Below, piece after piece: positions 17,244-27,400 of a DNA stretch of 64,000 nt; the stretch's first letter is position 1, and the number at the start of each line of letters is the position of its first letter. The notes under the pieces are model-generated. The model saw only the letters and a program-made list of their open reading frames with translations. It was not told the origin of the DNA and did no database searches. This DNA is from Paenibacillus sp. YN15. Its GTDB lineage: Bacteria > Bacillota > Bacilli > Paenibacillales > NBRC-103111. The stretch covers positions 1 through 64,000 of the forward strand of contig NZ_QMFA01000013.1 in the NCBI RefSeq assembly GCF_003285005.1, in the 5' to 3' direction. Both the position numbers and the translations under genes were made by a program.

Positions 17244-17613
17244 TCTTGATTATGGCCTTGGCCAATCTCCTGGCCCTCGTTGCCCTCCATTCCGGAGCAT
17301 GAACCGGGAATGATTCTTCTCCCTCACTTGCCCCTCCTTTTTCCGCTGCTGTGCTGAACGACTCACTTCCTCTTCCTTGTCTGGTTGTCTTGAAGGCCTG
17401 CTTGGATGCCCTGTTTGGCCAGCCTATTCTCTCGGTCTTCCAGTGGAGAGGAGCCGGGATTGGTGCTATACTGGGAATGATTGCGGCGGTAGAATGGAGT
17501 CTGGGCGGTTGCCGCGGATGCATAAACGGCGGTTTGACTGATAGCGTTTACATTCTGTTGCTGTCCAATATGCCAGCGGTTAGGGCTGTTCCCGAGGGGA
17601 GGGACGCGAGTAA
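17244..17613 (+). other. Gap between array 3 and the sensor kinase, with a candidate promoter
   Basis: No convincing gene. TGCTATACT at 17464-17472 is an extended -10 element about 140 bp before the kinase start; the -35 is weak. Short frames on both strands here lack family features. Confidence 0.35.
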
Positions 17614-19257
17614 ATGAGCAGGTTTTTAAGGCGGCTGGTGCCTGCGAAGCTGAGCAACCGGTTGTTTCTTGCCTTCATTACCTTTATTCTGGTTCCGGTC
17701 ATGGGCTACCAGGTGTACCAGTTCAATGAAATCCAGCAAATGATGATGGGAGAGATGAAGGAAAAGAGTCTTCAGCAGACCGAGTTTGTCAAGGAGGTGC
17801 TGTTGAATTTGCGCAAGGAGGTCATCGATTCCTATTATCTGGCGGAATCTCTTCCGGCTCTGGCGGTGGAGCCGTCATCCGGCGATGATAAAACCAAGGC
17901 CATCACCGACTGGCTGCGGTCCCGTCAGCAGGTCAGCTCCTACAGCAAGTTCATCTCGCTGGCGCTGGAGGACGGGGACGGGAAGGTGTATGATTCCTCC
18001 GGTGAAGCCCGCATTTCCCGGGGAGCACTGTCGGGCCAATGGCTGCCGGAGCAACTGGCTGCCGGCCGGACAATGGAGTGGAGTGAAGATCAGCAGGAGT
18101 TCATCGGCGTGCTGACGAACCGCAATGATCAGGTTGTGGGGTATCTTTCTCAGAAATTGGATTACGAGGCTTGTCTGTATGAATTGTCCCGGGGATTTGT
18201 TGTGCATCAGTTTTACTATCTTCTGGATCAGTCGGGAGAACTGGTGGCCAAAACAGGACGGATGGATGCTCTGAGCCGTTCGGATACATATCTCAGCAAT
18301 GAGGTCAGCCTCCTTGCGGCGGATTTGACCCTGGCCAGCAGGCTTCCCCTGGAGCAATATTTTGGCGATATGGATACGCTTAAGCATCAGTCTTATAGTG
18401 TTTACATGGTGTTCACGCTGATGTTTGCCGTCATTACCTATCTCATCACCTCTACCTTAAGCCGTCCGCTGCAGCTGCTCCAAAGCCGGATGCGGCAAGT
18501 AGTGGACAGCAGATTCAGTGTCAGTCTGCCGGTTCACCGGTTCCGCGGAGAGATTGAGGAGGTAGCTAAAAGCTTTAACCAGATGGTGCATGATCTGCAG
18601 GTATCGGTGCAAAAGCTGAAGCAGGAGGAGCGGCAAAAGGAAGCGAGCCGGTTTCAAATGCTGATGAGCCAGATGAATCCCCATTTTCTGCTGAATACCC
18701 TGAATACCCTGAAGTGGAACGCTGCCAAAAAGAAGGACCGGGAGACGGCGGATATTTGCGTGGCTCTGGGCCTGCTCCTGGAAACAAGCCTGAATGTGGA
18801 CAGGGATTTGATCCATCTCAAGGAGGAAACCGCCCTTGTGGATGCGTTTTTGCATATTCAGAATTTCCGGTACGGGAAAAGGTTTCATATGGAGTATGAG
18901 ATCGATGAGGGTTACCATTACGCATTGATTCCGAAGCTGAGTCTCCAGCCTTTGGTGGAGAATGCCATTAAACATGGTTTCTCCCGGATGAAAGAAGGCG
19001 GCGTCATCACCATCCGGGTTTGCCGGGAAGCGGAGTATCTTTCGGTGGAGGTGGAGGATAACGGCATAGGGCTTGCGGAAGCAGGCCCAAAAAGGCCCGT
19101 TGGCGGGCGCAGGGGCATTGGGTTAAGCAATTTGCGGGAGCGGCTCGCGCTCATGTATCGCGGGGAGGGAACGCTTGAACTGCTGGCTTTGGAGCGGGGG
19201 ACGCTGGCCCGGATGAAGATCCCGTATTTGCTGGCCAAGCCTTATGAAGGGGAGTGA
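17614..19257 (+). CDS. YesM-like sensor histidine kinase
   Basis: A 547-residue membrane kinase. TM1 is near residues 17-35, followed by an extracellular sensor domain to about 260, TM2 near 262-282, a HAMP linker, a His_kinase domain with the phosphorylated histidine H357 in SQMNPHFLLNTLN, and an HATPase end with LVENAIKHG and DNGIGL. This family senses extracellular sugars or oligosaccharides and pairs with YesN-type regulators. The next gene, overlapping or nearly so, is that partner. In this setting the signal is probably a plant polysaccharide fragment (inference). Confidence 0.92.
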   Translation: MSRFLRRLVPAKLSNRLFLAFITFILVPVMGYQVYQFNEIQQMMMGEMKEKSLQQTEFVKEVLLNLRKEVIDSYYLAESLPALAVEPSSGDDKTKAITDWLRSRQQVSSYSKFISLALEDGDGKVYDSSGEARISRGALSGQWLPEQLAAGRTMEWSEDQQEFIGVLTNRNDQVVGYLSQKLDYEACLYELSRGFVVHQFYYLLDQSGELVAKTGRMDALSRSDTYLSNEVSLLAADLTLASRLPLEQYFGDMDTLKHQSYSVYMVFTLMFAVITYLITSTLSRPLQLLQSRMRQVVDSRFSVSLPVHRFRGEIEEVAKSFNQMVHDLQVSVQKLKQEERQKEASRFQMLMSQMNPHFLLNTLNTLKWNAAKKKDRETADICVALGLLLETSLNVDRDLIHLKEETALVDAFLHIQNFRYGKRFHMEYEIDEGYHYALIPKLSLQPLVENAIKHGFSRMKEGGVITIRVCREAEYLSVEVEDNGIGLAEAGPKRPVGGRRGIGLSNLRERLALMYRGEGTLELLALERGTLARMKIPYLLAKPYEGE

Positions 19258-19265
19258 AGCTGAAG

Positions 19266-20762
19266 ATGTGGAAGGTATTGCTTTGCGAGGATGAGCCCGT
19301 TGTCCGGGAGGCTCTGGTCGAACAGATTCCCTGGGAAGAGTTCGGGTTTTCGCTGATTGCCCAAGCGGATAACGGCAGCGAGGCGTTGGAGCTGATTTGC
19401 CAACTGCAGCCGGATCTGGTGATCACAGATATTGTGATGCCGGAAATGGATGGGATTGAGCTGCTCCAGAAAGCCAGAATGATCTCTGATGCCAGATTCG
19501 TCATGCTGACTTGCATGAATGACTTTGATTATGTCCGTTTGGCGCTGGAGAACGGCGCTTCCGGCTATTTGCTTAAGCTGTCGGCTGATGAGAAGGCGCT
19601 GCGGGAGATGCTCCGCAAGCTTGACAAGGAGCTGAAGGAACGGTTTCTCCACAAAGGAAGCGGGGAGCCCTTTCGTTTTCAACAGGAATACAAAGCGTTA
19701 TGGGATCATCTCATCAGCACCGGTGATGCGGAAAGCTGCCGGGCTGAACCGGTGTATCTTCATCGGCTCCATGAACTGTATCCTCATGTGGAAGTGCGGG
19801 TTCTTGCGCCTTCATGCCGGGAAAACATGGAGAAGCTGGAGGAGAAGTGGACGCGGCTGATGCCTTCCCATTCCCTCATTCACCATGTGGAGTTACAGGG
19901 AGTCAGAACGTTTTTCCTGTGGACCGCTTCACCGGCAGGAGCTTCGGCTCTGCAGCAGGAATCGGAGTCTGGAGTCAGCATGTCCATTGCCGAACAAGGC
20001 GGCAGCTCTTACCAAGAGCTGATGCGCATGTGGCGCCGAATCCTCCTGGAGTGGAACAGCCGATGGTACGGCGGAAGCTGCACAGAGGAGCGTGGCCACA
20101 GGCATGAGGCCTCCGCCGTCCCACCCTCTGCCTGGAGCCTGCCCTGGAGCCAGGAAAAGCTATGGGTCCGCTGCCTGGATGCCAAGGACAAGGAGGGCTT
20201 ATGGCGGCTTATGGACGAAATCTGGGCGAAGATGATGGAGGATTCCGTCTGGTTTTTCCAAGCCAAGACCACAGCGGACCGGCTGCTGGCTCTGGCTGTC
20301 CATGTATGGGCCAGGACTGCCTCCTCTTCTGCGGAGGAGGACTATAGCGGGGCGGAAGACCATAAGGACTTGAAGCGGAAGCTGGAGCGCCGGCTGGACA
20401 GCTTTCTCGGGGACCTGCATCAGGAGAAGCTGACGGATACGGGGCGTGAGGAAATCAACCGGGTGATGGAATATGTGCAGCTTCATCTGAAGGAGGATAT
20501 TTCCTTGCGCTCCATGGCCCATTACGTGAATCTGGATGAACGGTATCTCAGCACCCTGTTCAGCAGGCAGACCGGCGAGACCTTCATCAACTATTTGCAG
20601 CAGGCCAGAGTGGACAAGGCGATCGCCCTGCTTCTGGAGACGGATATGACCATCCGCGAAATCGGGGAGCAGGCGGGGTTTGCCAATGAGAACTATTTCT
20701 TCCGCATCTTCAAGCGCCGGACAGGAGAGACACCCGCCCAATACCGTAGAAGCAAGAAGTGA
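19266..20762 (+). CDS. YesN-like response regulator, receiver plus AraC HTH
   Basis: A 498-residue regulator: receiver domain with CEDEP at the start and phosphorylation site D55 in ITDIVMPEMDG, a long middle region, and a C-terminal AraC double helix-turn-helix (about residues 400-495) containing NLDERYLSTLFSRQTGE and GFANENYFFRIFKRRTGE. ATG 19266 was preferred to the in-frame GTG 19254, which overlaps the kinase stop, because GGGGAGTG lies at the right distance. It most likely activates the transporter operon starting at 20943 through the repeats at 20831-20866. Confidence 0.92.
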   Translation: MWKVLLCEDEPVVREALVEQIPWEEFGFSLIAQADNGSEALELICQLQPDLVITDIVMPEMDGIELLQKARMISDARFVMLTCMNDFDYVRLALENGASGYLLKLSADEKALREMLRKLDKELKERFLHKGSGEPFRFQQEYKALWDHLISTGDAESCRAEPVYLHRLHELYPHVEVRVLAPSCRENMEKLEEKWTRLMPSHSLIHHVELQGVRTFFLWTASPAGASALQQESESGVSMSIAEQGGSSYQELMRMWRRILLEWNSRWYGGSCTEERGHRHEASAVPPSAWSLPWSQEKLWVRCLDAKDKEGLWRLMDEIWAKMMEDSVWFFQAKTTADRLLALAVHVWARTASSSAEEDYSGAEDHKDLKRKLERRLDSFLGDLHQEKLTDTGREEINRVMEYVQLHLKEDISLRSMAHYVNLDERYLSTLFSRQTGETFINYLQQARVDKAIALLLETDMTIREIGEQAGFANENYFFRIFKRRTGETPAQYRRSKK

Positions 20763-20766
20763 CTGA

Positions 20767-20806
20767 AACCGGCTAATGCGGCTTATCCGCAGGAGCCGGT
20801 TTTTTG
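20767..20806 (+). terminator. Rho-independent terminator after the response regulator
   Basis: ACCGGCT and AGCCGGT form the outer stem, with an inner GCGG/CCGC pair, followed by TTTTTT. It separates the two-component operon from the transporter operon. Confidence 0.8.
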
Positions 20807-20830
20807 CTGCCGGCGGTTGTCGATGGCAGC

Positions 20831-20866
20831 CATGTTGTGAAAAGTGTGCAGTTCATGTTGTGAAAA
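20831..20866 (+). promoter_or_regulatory. Tandem operator, probable binding site of the AraC-type response regulator
   Basis: CATGTTGTGAAAA occurs at 20831-20843 and again at 20854-20866, exactly 23 bp apart, about two helical turns. A candidate -10 TACACT is at 20897-20902, so the repeats sit just upstream of the -35 region, the usual place for an AraC-type activator. Confidence 0.6.
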
Positions 20867-20942
20867 TCCTTCATTATGTTCCGTCCTGGAGGATGATACA
20901 CTTTGGTTGTCGGAGAGAAAACATACCAAGGTGGTGCAAAAA

Positions 20943-21911
20943 ATGGGCGCAAACGCAGAGACGAGAGAACAGGAGGCGGCTTGGGTCAGGAAAGGGGCGG
21001 CTCTTCCGGGCTGGATGAAGGAATTGTGGAAAAGCCGCACGTTGTACATCATGATTCTTCCGGGGCTGCTGTATTATTTTATATTCAAGTACATGCCCAT
21101 GTACGGCGTGATTATCAGCTTCAAGGAGTACAATTTTGGGTTAGGACTGCTTGCCAGTCCCTGGGCTGACCCTTGGTACAAATATTTTCAGCAGTTTATG
21201 GAATCCCCCTACTTTACGCAAATCATCGGCAATACTTTGATCATCAGTGTTTACAAAATCGTGTTCGGCATGCTGCCCCCCATTATTCTGGCTCTGCTGT
21301 TCAACGAATGCAGGCTCAGGTGGTTCCGCAGTATAATTCAGACCTTAAGCTATATGCCGCATTTTCTCTCCTGGGTCATCGTGTTTGGTATGTCGGTAGC
21401 TTTCCTGTCCCAGACCCAGGGCATTATTAACCGCTGGATTGTGGACGCCGGTTATCAGGCCATACCTTTTCTCAATTCAAGCGAGTGGTTCCGATCTGTG
21501 CTCATCAGTACGGATATCTGGAGAGATCTGGGCTGGGGAGCCATTGTCTACATGGCGGCTATGGGGGCCATTGATCCTACCCTGTACGAAGCAGCCAGAG
21601 TGGATGGGGCCGGCCGGTTCCGCATGATCTGGTACATTACCCTTCCAGGCATCCGCAGTGTCATTATCATGCTGCTGATTTTGAAGCTGGGGCATATTAT
21701 GGACGCCGGCTTCGAGCAGATTTTTATCATGTATAATGTGAATGTATACGCCGTGGCGGATATTATCGACACCTGGGTATTCCGGACCGGCTTGGAGCAG
21801 ATGAACTTCGGCCTGGCGGGTGCGGTAGGCTTGTTCAAATCCTTAATCGGGCTGGTGCTGGTTGTAAGCTCCAACCGTCTGGCCAAACGCTGGGGGGAAG
21901 GAATATGGTAA
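20943..21911 (+). CDS. LplB-type ABC transporter permease (oligosaccharide uptake)
   Basis: A 322-residue inner-membrane permease with six transmembrane segments. The EAA loop reads YEAARVDGAGRFRMIWYITLPGI near residue 220. The first segment, IMILPGLLYYFIFKYMPMYG, is typical of LplB/YtcP partners. ATG 20943 follows AAGGTGGTG; the frame is open back to 20844 but without family sequence. It overlaps the next permease by seven bases. No ATPase gene is present, so a shared MsmX-type ATPase is expected. Confidence 0.92.
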   Translation: MGANAETREQEAAWVRKGAALPGWMKELWKSRTLYIMILPGLLYYFIFKYMPMYGVIISFKEYNFGLGLLASPWADPWYKYFQQFMESPYFTQIIGNTLIISVYKIVFGMLPPIILALLFNECRLRWFRSIIQTLSYMPHFLSWVIVFGMSVAFLSQTQGIINRWIVDAGYQAIPFLNSSEWFRSVLISTDIWRDLGWGAIVYMAAMGAIDPTLYEAARVDGAGRFRMIWYITLPGIRSVIIMLLILKLGHIMDAGFEQIFIMYNVNVYAVADIIDTWVFRTGLEQMNFGLAGAVGLFKSLIGLVLVVSSNRLAKRWGEGIW

Positions 21912-22765
21912 GATCGGGAAAAGACCGGATATTTGATGCTCTTGTAGTTGCGCTTTTGGCCATCGTTGGATTTATGGCAATCTTTCCCCTGTTGTTTGTG
22001 GTCTCTGTTTCCTTGACTCCCTATGAGGTTGTGGTCAAGCATGGCGGCTTTATCCTCTTGCCCAAGGAAATAACGCTATCCGCATACAAGCACTTGATTC
22101 ATACGCCTGCAATTCCAAAGGCCTTCTATGTCAATATTTTCATTACGGCAGTGGGGACTCTTGTGAACATTCTGCTAACGGTTCTATTGGCCTATCCCTT
22201 GAGCCGAAAAGCCTTAAAGGGGCGGAGTATGTTCCTGTTCTTCATCGTCCTGACCATGCTGTTCAACGGGGGGATGATTCCCACCTACCTGGTGGTGCAG
22301 TGGACCGGGCTGTTGAATACGGTTTGGGCGATGATTCTGCCGACGGCAATCGCCACCTTCAATATGCTGATTATTAAAACCTTCCTGGAGGGACTGCCCA
22401 ACGAGCTGTTCGAGTCGGCGCGCATGGACGGGGCCGGAGAATGGCGGGTGCTGTTCCAGATTGCTGTGCCGCTGGCTGTACCCTCACTCTTAACGGTAGG
22501 TTTGTTCTATATGGTGAGTCACTGGAATGAGTTTTTTCAGGCCGTTCTCTATGTGCGAAACAAGGATCTGCAGCCGCTTCAGGTGGTGGTCAGAGAGATA
22601 TTGATGGCCGGTCAGTCCGAGGTGGATGTAACGGATAAGCCATTGCCGACGATGACCATGCAGATGGCTGCTGTAGTTACGGCGTCTCTTCCGATTATTG
22701 CCGTCTACCCGTTTATCCAGAAATATTTTACCAAGGGTATGCTTATCGGCGCTGTAAAAGGTTGA
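21905..22765 (+). CDS. LplC-type ABC transporter permease
   Basis: A 286-residue permease, partner of the preceding one. It has about six transmembrane segments and the EAA loop FESARMDGAGEWRVLFQIAVPLAVP near residues 180-200. The end IQKYFTKGMLIGAVKG is the family signature. Together with the LplB-like protein it forms the channel for the sugar captured by the lipoprotein at 22840. Confidence 0.93.
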   Translation: MVRSGKDRIFDALVVALLAIVGFMAIFPLLFVVSVSLTPYEVVVKHGGFILLPKEITLSAYKHLIHTPAIPKAFYVNIFITAVGTLVNILLTVLLAYPLSRKALKGRSMFLFFIVLTMLFNGGMIPTYLVVQWTGLLNTVWAMILPTAIATFNMLIIKTFLEGLPNELFESARMDGAGEWRVLFQIAVPLAVPSLLTVGLFYMVSHWNEFFQAVLYVRNKDLQPLQVVVREILMAGQSEVDVTDKPLPTMTMQMAAVVTASLPIIAVYPFIQKYFTKGMLIGAVKG

Positions 22766-22839
22766 TTGTTTCCCTGGAGAGTGTGGCAGGGGGACTGCAA
22801 CATATAGCAAGCACATATTGAAGAAAAGAGGGACGTCCA

Positions 22840-24414
22840 ATGAAAAAGAAGCAAGGCGCAAAAATGTGGCTGGCCGGAATGTCTATTGCACTCCTGGCGG
22901 CATCGGTGTTGCCCGGTTGCGGCAAAGAAGACGGGAAGGAGAATGGCGCCTCCCCCTCCCAGGCCCCGGTGGTGTCGGGCAGTGTCAGTCCGGCCGCCAA
23001 TGTGGCCCCGGTAAAGGTGGAGATTCTGAAGCTGGGTACATCCGCCTCCACTCCCATTCCTACCCCCGATTTTTTGCATGACGGAATACTGAAGGCCACC
23101 GGTGTGGATTTAACGCTGAATTTGATCGCAACCGGAACGGATTTGGACAACAAGATCAATGTGCTGGCCGCCTCCAATGATTTGCCTGATTTAATCGAAA
23201 CCCGCAACCGGAATGTGTATCAGCAGCTGGTTAAGAACGGTCTTCTGCTGGACCTGACCCCTTATGAGAGCAAGATGGCGGGAATCAAGAAGCTGGTGGG
23301 AGCCGGATTGGATAGCGCCAGAATCAACGGCAAGCTTTACGGCATTACCAGACCTACCTCCGGCCAGCCATCCAATGGCTGGATTCGCAAGGATTGGCTG
23401 GACAAATTGGGGATGGCCATGCCCACCAATCCCGATGAGCTGCTTCAGGTGGCGAAGGCCTTCACCGAGAAGGACCCGGACGGCAACGGCAAGAAGGATA
23501 CCTTCGGCATTACCGGCAGCGTGGAGGGGGGAAACGCCAGTATTTTTGCGCCCATCCTGCTGTCCTATGGAGTCAGTCCCTTTTACAATGCCTTCTATAT
23601 CCGGGATAACAAGGTGTACAATTCCCTGTATGATCCCAATATGAAAACGGCGCTGGAGAAAATCCGCCAATTCGTCTCGGAGGGTGTGGTAGATCCGGAG
23701 TTTACCAGCAATAAGCCTGCTGCAGCCAAAGACAAGGCACATAAAGGGCAGGCGGGAATCCTCTATGATGCTTGGCCTTCTCTTGTTCGGGATGAAAGCG
23801 TGCAGGTGATCAAGGCAGCCAATCCCAATGCCGAATGGGTCATTATTCCCGAATTCAAAGGCACCCCCTTTAACTATGCACGTTCCATTGATCAGGGGGC
23901 CAACGGCGGCTTTATTATGCTGCCCAAACGGCTGGAGAAGGAGCCGGAGAAGCTGGACCGGATCTTGAGTATGCTGAACTATATCTCCGACGGCGACGGG
24001 CTGCTGCTGGCCCAGTACGGCCTGAAGGATGTTCATTACAAGCTGGAGGGCGGGCAAATCGTGATGACCGATAAGGCCACCGAAGCGGGCTTCACAACCC
24101 TGTACCAGTTAATTGGCCGTAATGAAAAGGAATACCTCAACACCAAATTTCCCAAGCAAGCCTCTTATATCAACCAGTCTTTGGCCATGCCGGAGCTGAA
24201 AACGGTAAACCAGCTGCTGGATAAGCCGGAGAATTATTCCGCTACGGATGCGGAGCGATATATGCAAGAGGAAATGCTGAAATTTTTCTATAGCAAAAGC
24301 AATCTGACCACGGATTATGAGAAATTCCTGCAGGAATTGGGCACTAAGTTCGGATTTTCCAAGATGCAGCAATTAGCCGAAAAGCAGCTGAAGGAACAGG
24401 GCTTGCTCAAATAA
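22840..24414 (+). CDS. Extracellular solute-binding lipoprotein (sugar ABC transporter)
   Basis: A 524-residue family 1 binding protein. The signal peptide ends in the lipobox LPGC at about residues 24-27, so the mature protein is anchored to the outer membrane face. IRKDWLDKLGMAMPTNPDEL and the calcium-site-like DPDGNGKKDTFG are typical of LipO-type proteins of Paenibacillus. It delivers a ligand, probably a pectic or related oligosaccharide, to the two permeases upstream. Confidence 0.92.
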   Translation: MKKKQGAKMWLAGMSIALLAASVLPGCGKEDGKENGASPSQAPVVSGSVSPAANVAPVKVEILKLGTSASTPIPTPDFLHDGILKATGVDLTLNLIATGTDLDNKINVLAASNDLPDLIETRNRNVYQQLVKNGLLLDLTPYESKMAGIKKLVGAGLDSARINGKLYGITRPTSGQPSNGWIRKDWLDKLGMAMPTNPDELLQVAKAFTEKDPDGNGKKDTFGITGSVEGGNASIFAPILLSYGVSPFYNAFYIRDNKVYNSLYDPNMKTALEKIRQFVSEGVVDPEFTSNKPAAAKDKAHKGQAGILYDAWPSLVRDESVQVIKAANPNAEWVIIPEFKGTPFNYARSIDQGANGGFIMLPKRLEKEPEKLDRILSMLNYISDGDGLLLAQYGLKDVHYKLEGGQIVMTDKATEAGFTTLYQLIGRNEKEYLNTKFPKQASYINQSLAMPELKTVNQLLDKPENYSATDAERYMQEEMLKFFYSKSNLTTDYEKFLQELGTKFGFSKMQQLAEKQLKEQGLLK

Positions 24415-24433
24415 TCTCGGGAGGGTTGATGGG

Positions 24434-27400
24434 ATGTACAAGAGGGTATGGAGCATTCTGATGGTTTGGGTGCTGCTGGCGGGTTCCCTTTTCGGGCTGG
24501 CCCCGGCGACATATGCGGCCGAAGGGCAGGAAACGGGGGCAGGCGAAGAGGCGGTACCCGTATATGCGGAGGATTTTGAGAATGGCTTCGGCTTGTTCAC
24601 CAGCCGTTTCGGCACGATGCAAATCAGCGCCAATGAAAAGCACAGCGGCCAATACGGGGTACAGGTAGGCTTTAATGCCTCCGCCCAGGGGATCTGGTAC
24701 AAGCATGACCGCTTGCTGGAGGATTGGACGGTTACCGCTTGGGTATATGATGATATGTCGGAAGCGATTAACGTGCTCCATTTTCAGGAAACGGACACTT
24801 CCACTAGAAATGTAAATTTTTGGGTGGGTTACAATGTTACTAATCAGGGCGAATCCAATTACTCCACCCGCTTCGGCAACACCCATACTCCTACCACAGC
24901 GGCACGGAGTCAAGGCTGGCATAAGTTCACGGTTGTCAATGATTTTACCGGCGAGATGGAATTAAAGGTTTATGTGGATGATGTCCTTTCCATGACAGGC
25001 ACTGCCTTCAAAATGAGAACGGTTACCATGGGCAATTTCTGGAGTGACCGGAATACCTCCACCACAAGGTATTGGGATGACTTTGCACTGTATGATGTGG
25101 CCATCCATATGGACGGGGGCGAAGCGCCGGAGGAAGAAGCTCCTGTCCGCGAGCCTGTGACTGGCAAATCCGGTTTGGGCTACAAGGCGGAAACGGGAAT
25201 TTCCGCTATCGCCCATTCCCTTCTGCTGACCGCCGGAAGCCCGGATGTAATTGCCAACGATACGAAGGATATGTTGGACCGCACCAATCCCCTCATTGTC
25301 CCGGTTCTGGAGTCGGGCGGGGCTCTGGTGCCTGCAGAGCTGCTGGCCGACAATTACGGGGCGCAGCTTGCCTGGGACGATGCCGGGCGGACTCTTGCCA
25401 TCGGATATGAGGGGCATACCGGAGTTCTCCAGCCGGGAGCCAGTCTCATGCAGGTGGATGGCCAACCTGTTTCACTGGCCCAGCCTGCCGCCATTCGGGA
25501 TGGAAGACTCTTCATCCCGCTTAAGGAAGTGGCGGAAGCCCTTCTTAACCTTCAGGTTGCGGTGAAGGAATCCGGACTTATGATTGTCGATGCGGCTGCG
25601 GTGGAAGTGACGGCGGCTCAGGAGGAACAAATTCTGCAGCATTTTAATCGCCCCGGCCGGATATTGTTCGTCTCCACGGATGGCAATGACGCCGGTGCGG
25701 GAACATTGGAGGCCCCTTACCGGACTCTGGAGGCGGCGAGAGACAGGATCAGGAGCATGAAGGCAGCTGAAGGGTTGCCTGAGGGGGGCGTAACCGTATA
25801 TGTGCGGGGCGGCGACTATTCCCGTGCTGAGCCCTTTATGCTGGAGGAGCAGGATTCAGGGACGGAAGCGGCGCCTGTCCGGTATGCAGGATACTTTGGC
25901 GAGAAGGCCCGCATACACGGGGGGGTTATTATTCCACCGGGCGCTTTTGGGGCTGTTGCGGAGCAGGAAATTCGGGACAGATTTTTGCCGGAGGCAGTAG
26001 AGCATATCAAGGTGGCGGATCTGGCCGCTCTGGGGGTAACGGCGGGTCAAATTGGGGATATCGCCTATCAGGGCCACGGCATCGTCATTCAGCCGTCTGA
26101 AAGCGAGCTGTTCGTGGATAACAAGCCGATGATCCGGGCCCGCTATCCCAATCAGGGTTATCTGAAGATTACCGAAGTGATCCGGGAAGGCTCCGTTCCC
26201 CGGGCTGGGGATATGGGCGGAATACCCCCCATATTCAAATTCAAGGACCCCGGCAGCCGGGTCCAGTCCTGGTCCGGCGTCTCTGATAGCTGGATTTACG
26301 GCTTCCCCAAGTATCAATGGGCGGATAATACCATAGGCGTTCATTCTATTGATCCGGCAACCCTGACCATGGAGCTTGCACAGCCAAGCTACTATGGAGT
26401 GGGAATCGGACAGGGCTTCTATTTCTTCAACGTGCTGGAGGAGCTGGATCAGCCCGGCGAGTGGTATTTGGACAAGCAGAATCTGAAGGCTTATGTCTAT
26501 GCGGAAGAGAATCTGGACAGCGTGGAGACGGCCATTACGCTGACAGACAAGGAATTGGTGGATTTCCGCAATGTGTCCCATGTGATTTGGGAAAACTTCG
26601 ACCTGGCCTACACCCGCAAGAATGCGGTGAATATGACAGGGGGCCATCATATTCGCCTGGAGGGAAACCGGATATACAATACGGGGGAAAAGGCGATTAT
26701 GGCAGGCAATTACCCTGTTGCTGACGAGTATGATGTCAACAGCACAGACAGAGGCGGCAGGGATTATACCATCCGGAGCAATGATATTTTCAATATCGGC
26801 AAGGGCGCTATCCACATCTCCGGAGGCGACAGGCAAACGCTTGCTCCGGGCAGTATGCTGGTGGAGAACAACCATATCTGGAATTACGCAAGGCTGCGGA
26901 TGGAAGACGGCATCAAGATGTACGGGGTTGGCAATACCATCTCCCACAACAAAATTCATGATGCTCCCAAGAAGGCGGTCCAATTCGGCGGGAATGATAT
27001 GGTGGTGGAATACAATGAAATCTATGATGTGTTGTATTCCGTGGATGATATGGGCGCCGTTTACATGGGCCGCGATTTAACCTACCAAGGCAATGTGGTC
27101 AGGTATAATTTGTTCCATAATATTACAGGGCCCGGCCATTCCGGCTTGGGTGTCCATGCCATATACTTTGATGACTTCACCAGCTACGGGGAAGTCTACG
27201 GCAACCTGATGTACAAGGTGCAAAATCCCATTAAGTATAACGGCGGAAGCGGGCATAAAACCTTCAACAATATCATCTATAAGGCTACGCCCAATTCGGG
27301 CTGGTATGCGGATGTGAACAATAACAGCTCCAATGCCAATTTTGCCACGGGGGTGCTTGCCGACAATTTGGCCCGTGTGCCTTATCAAAGCGCCATTTGG

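Noticed and set aside
17351-17617. An 88-aa frame before the sensor kinase
   Set aside because: It overlaps the probable promoter and has no recognisable domain. Hydrophobic content alone was not enough.
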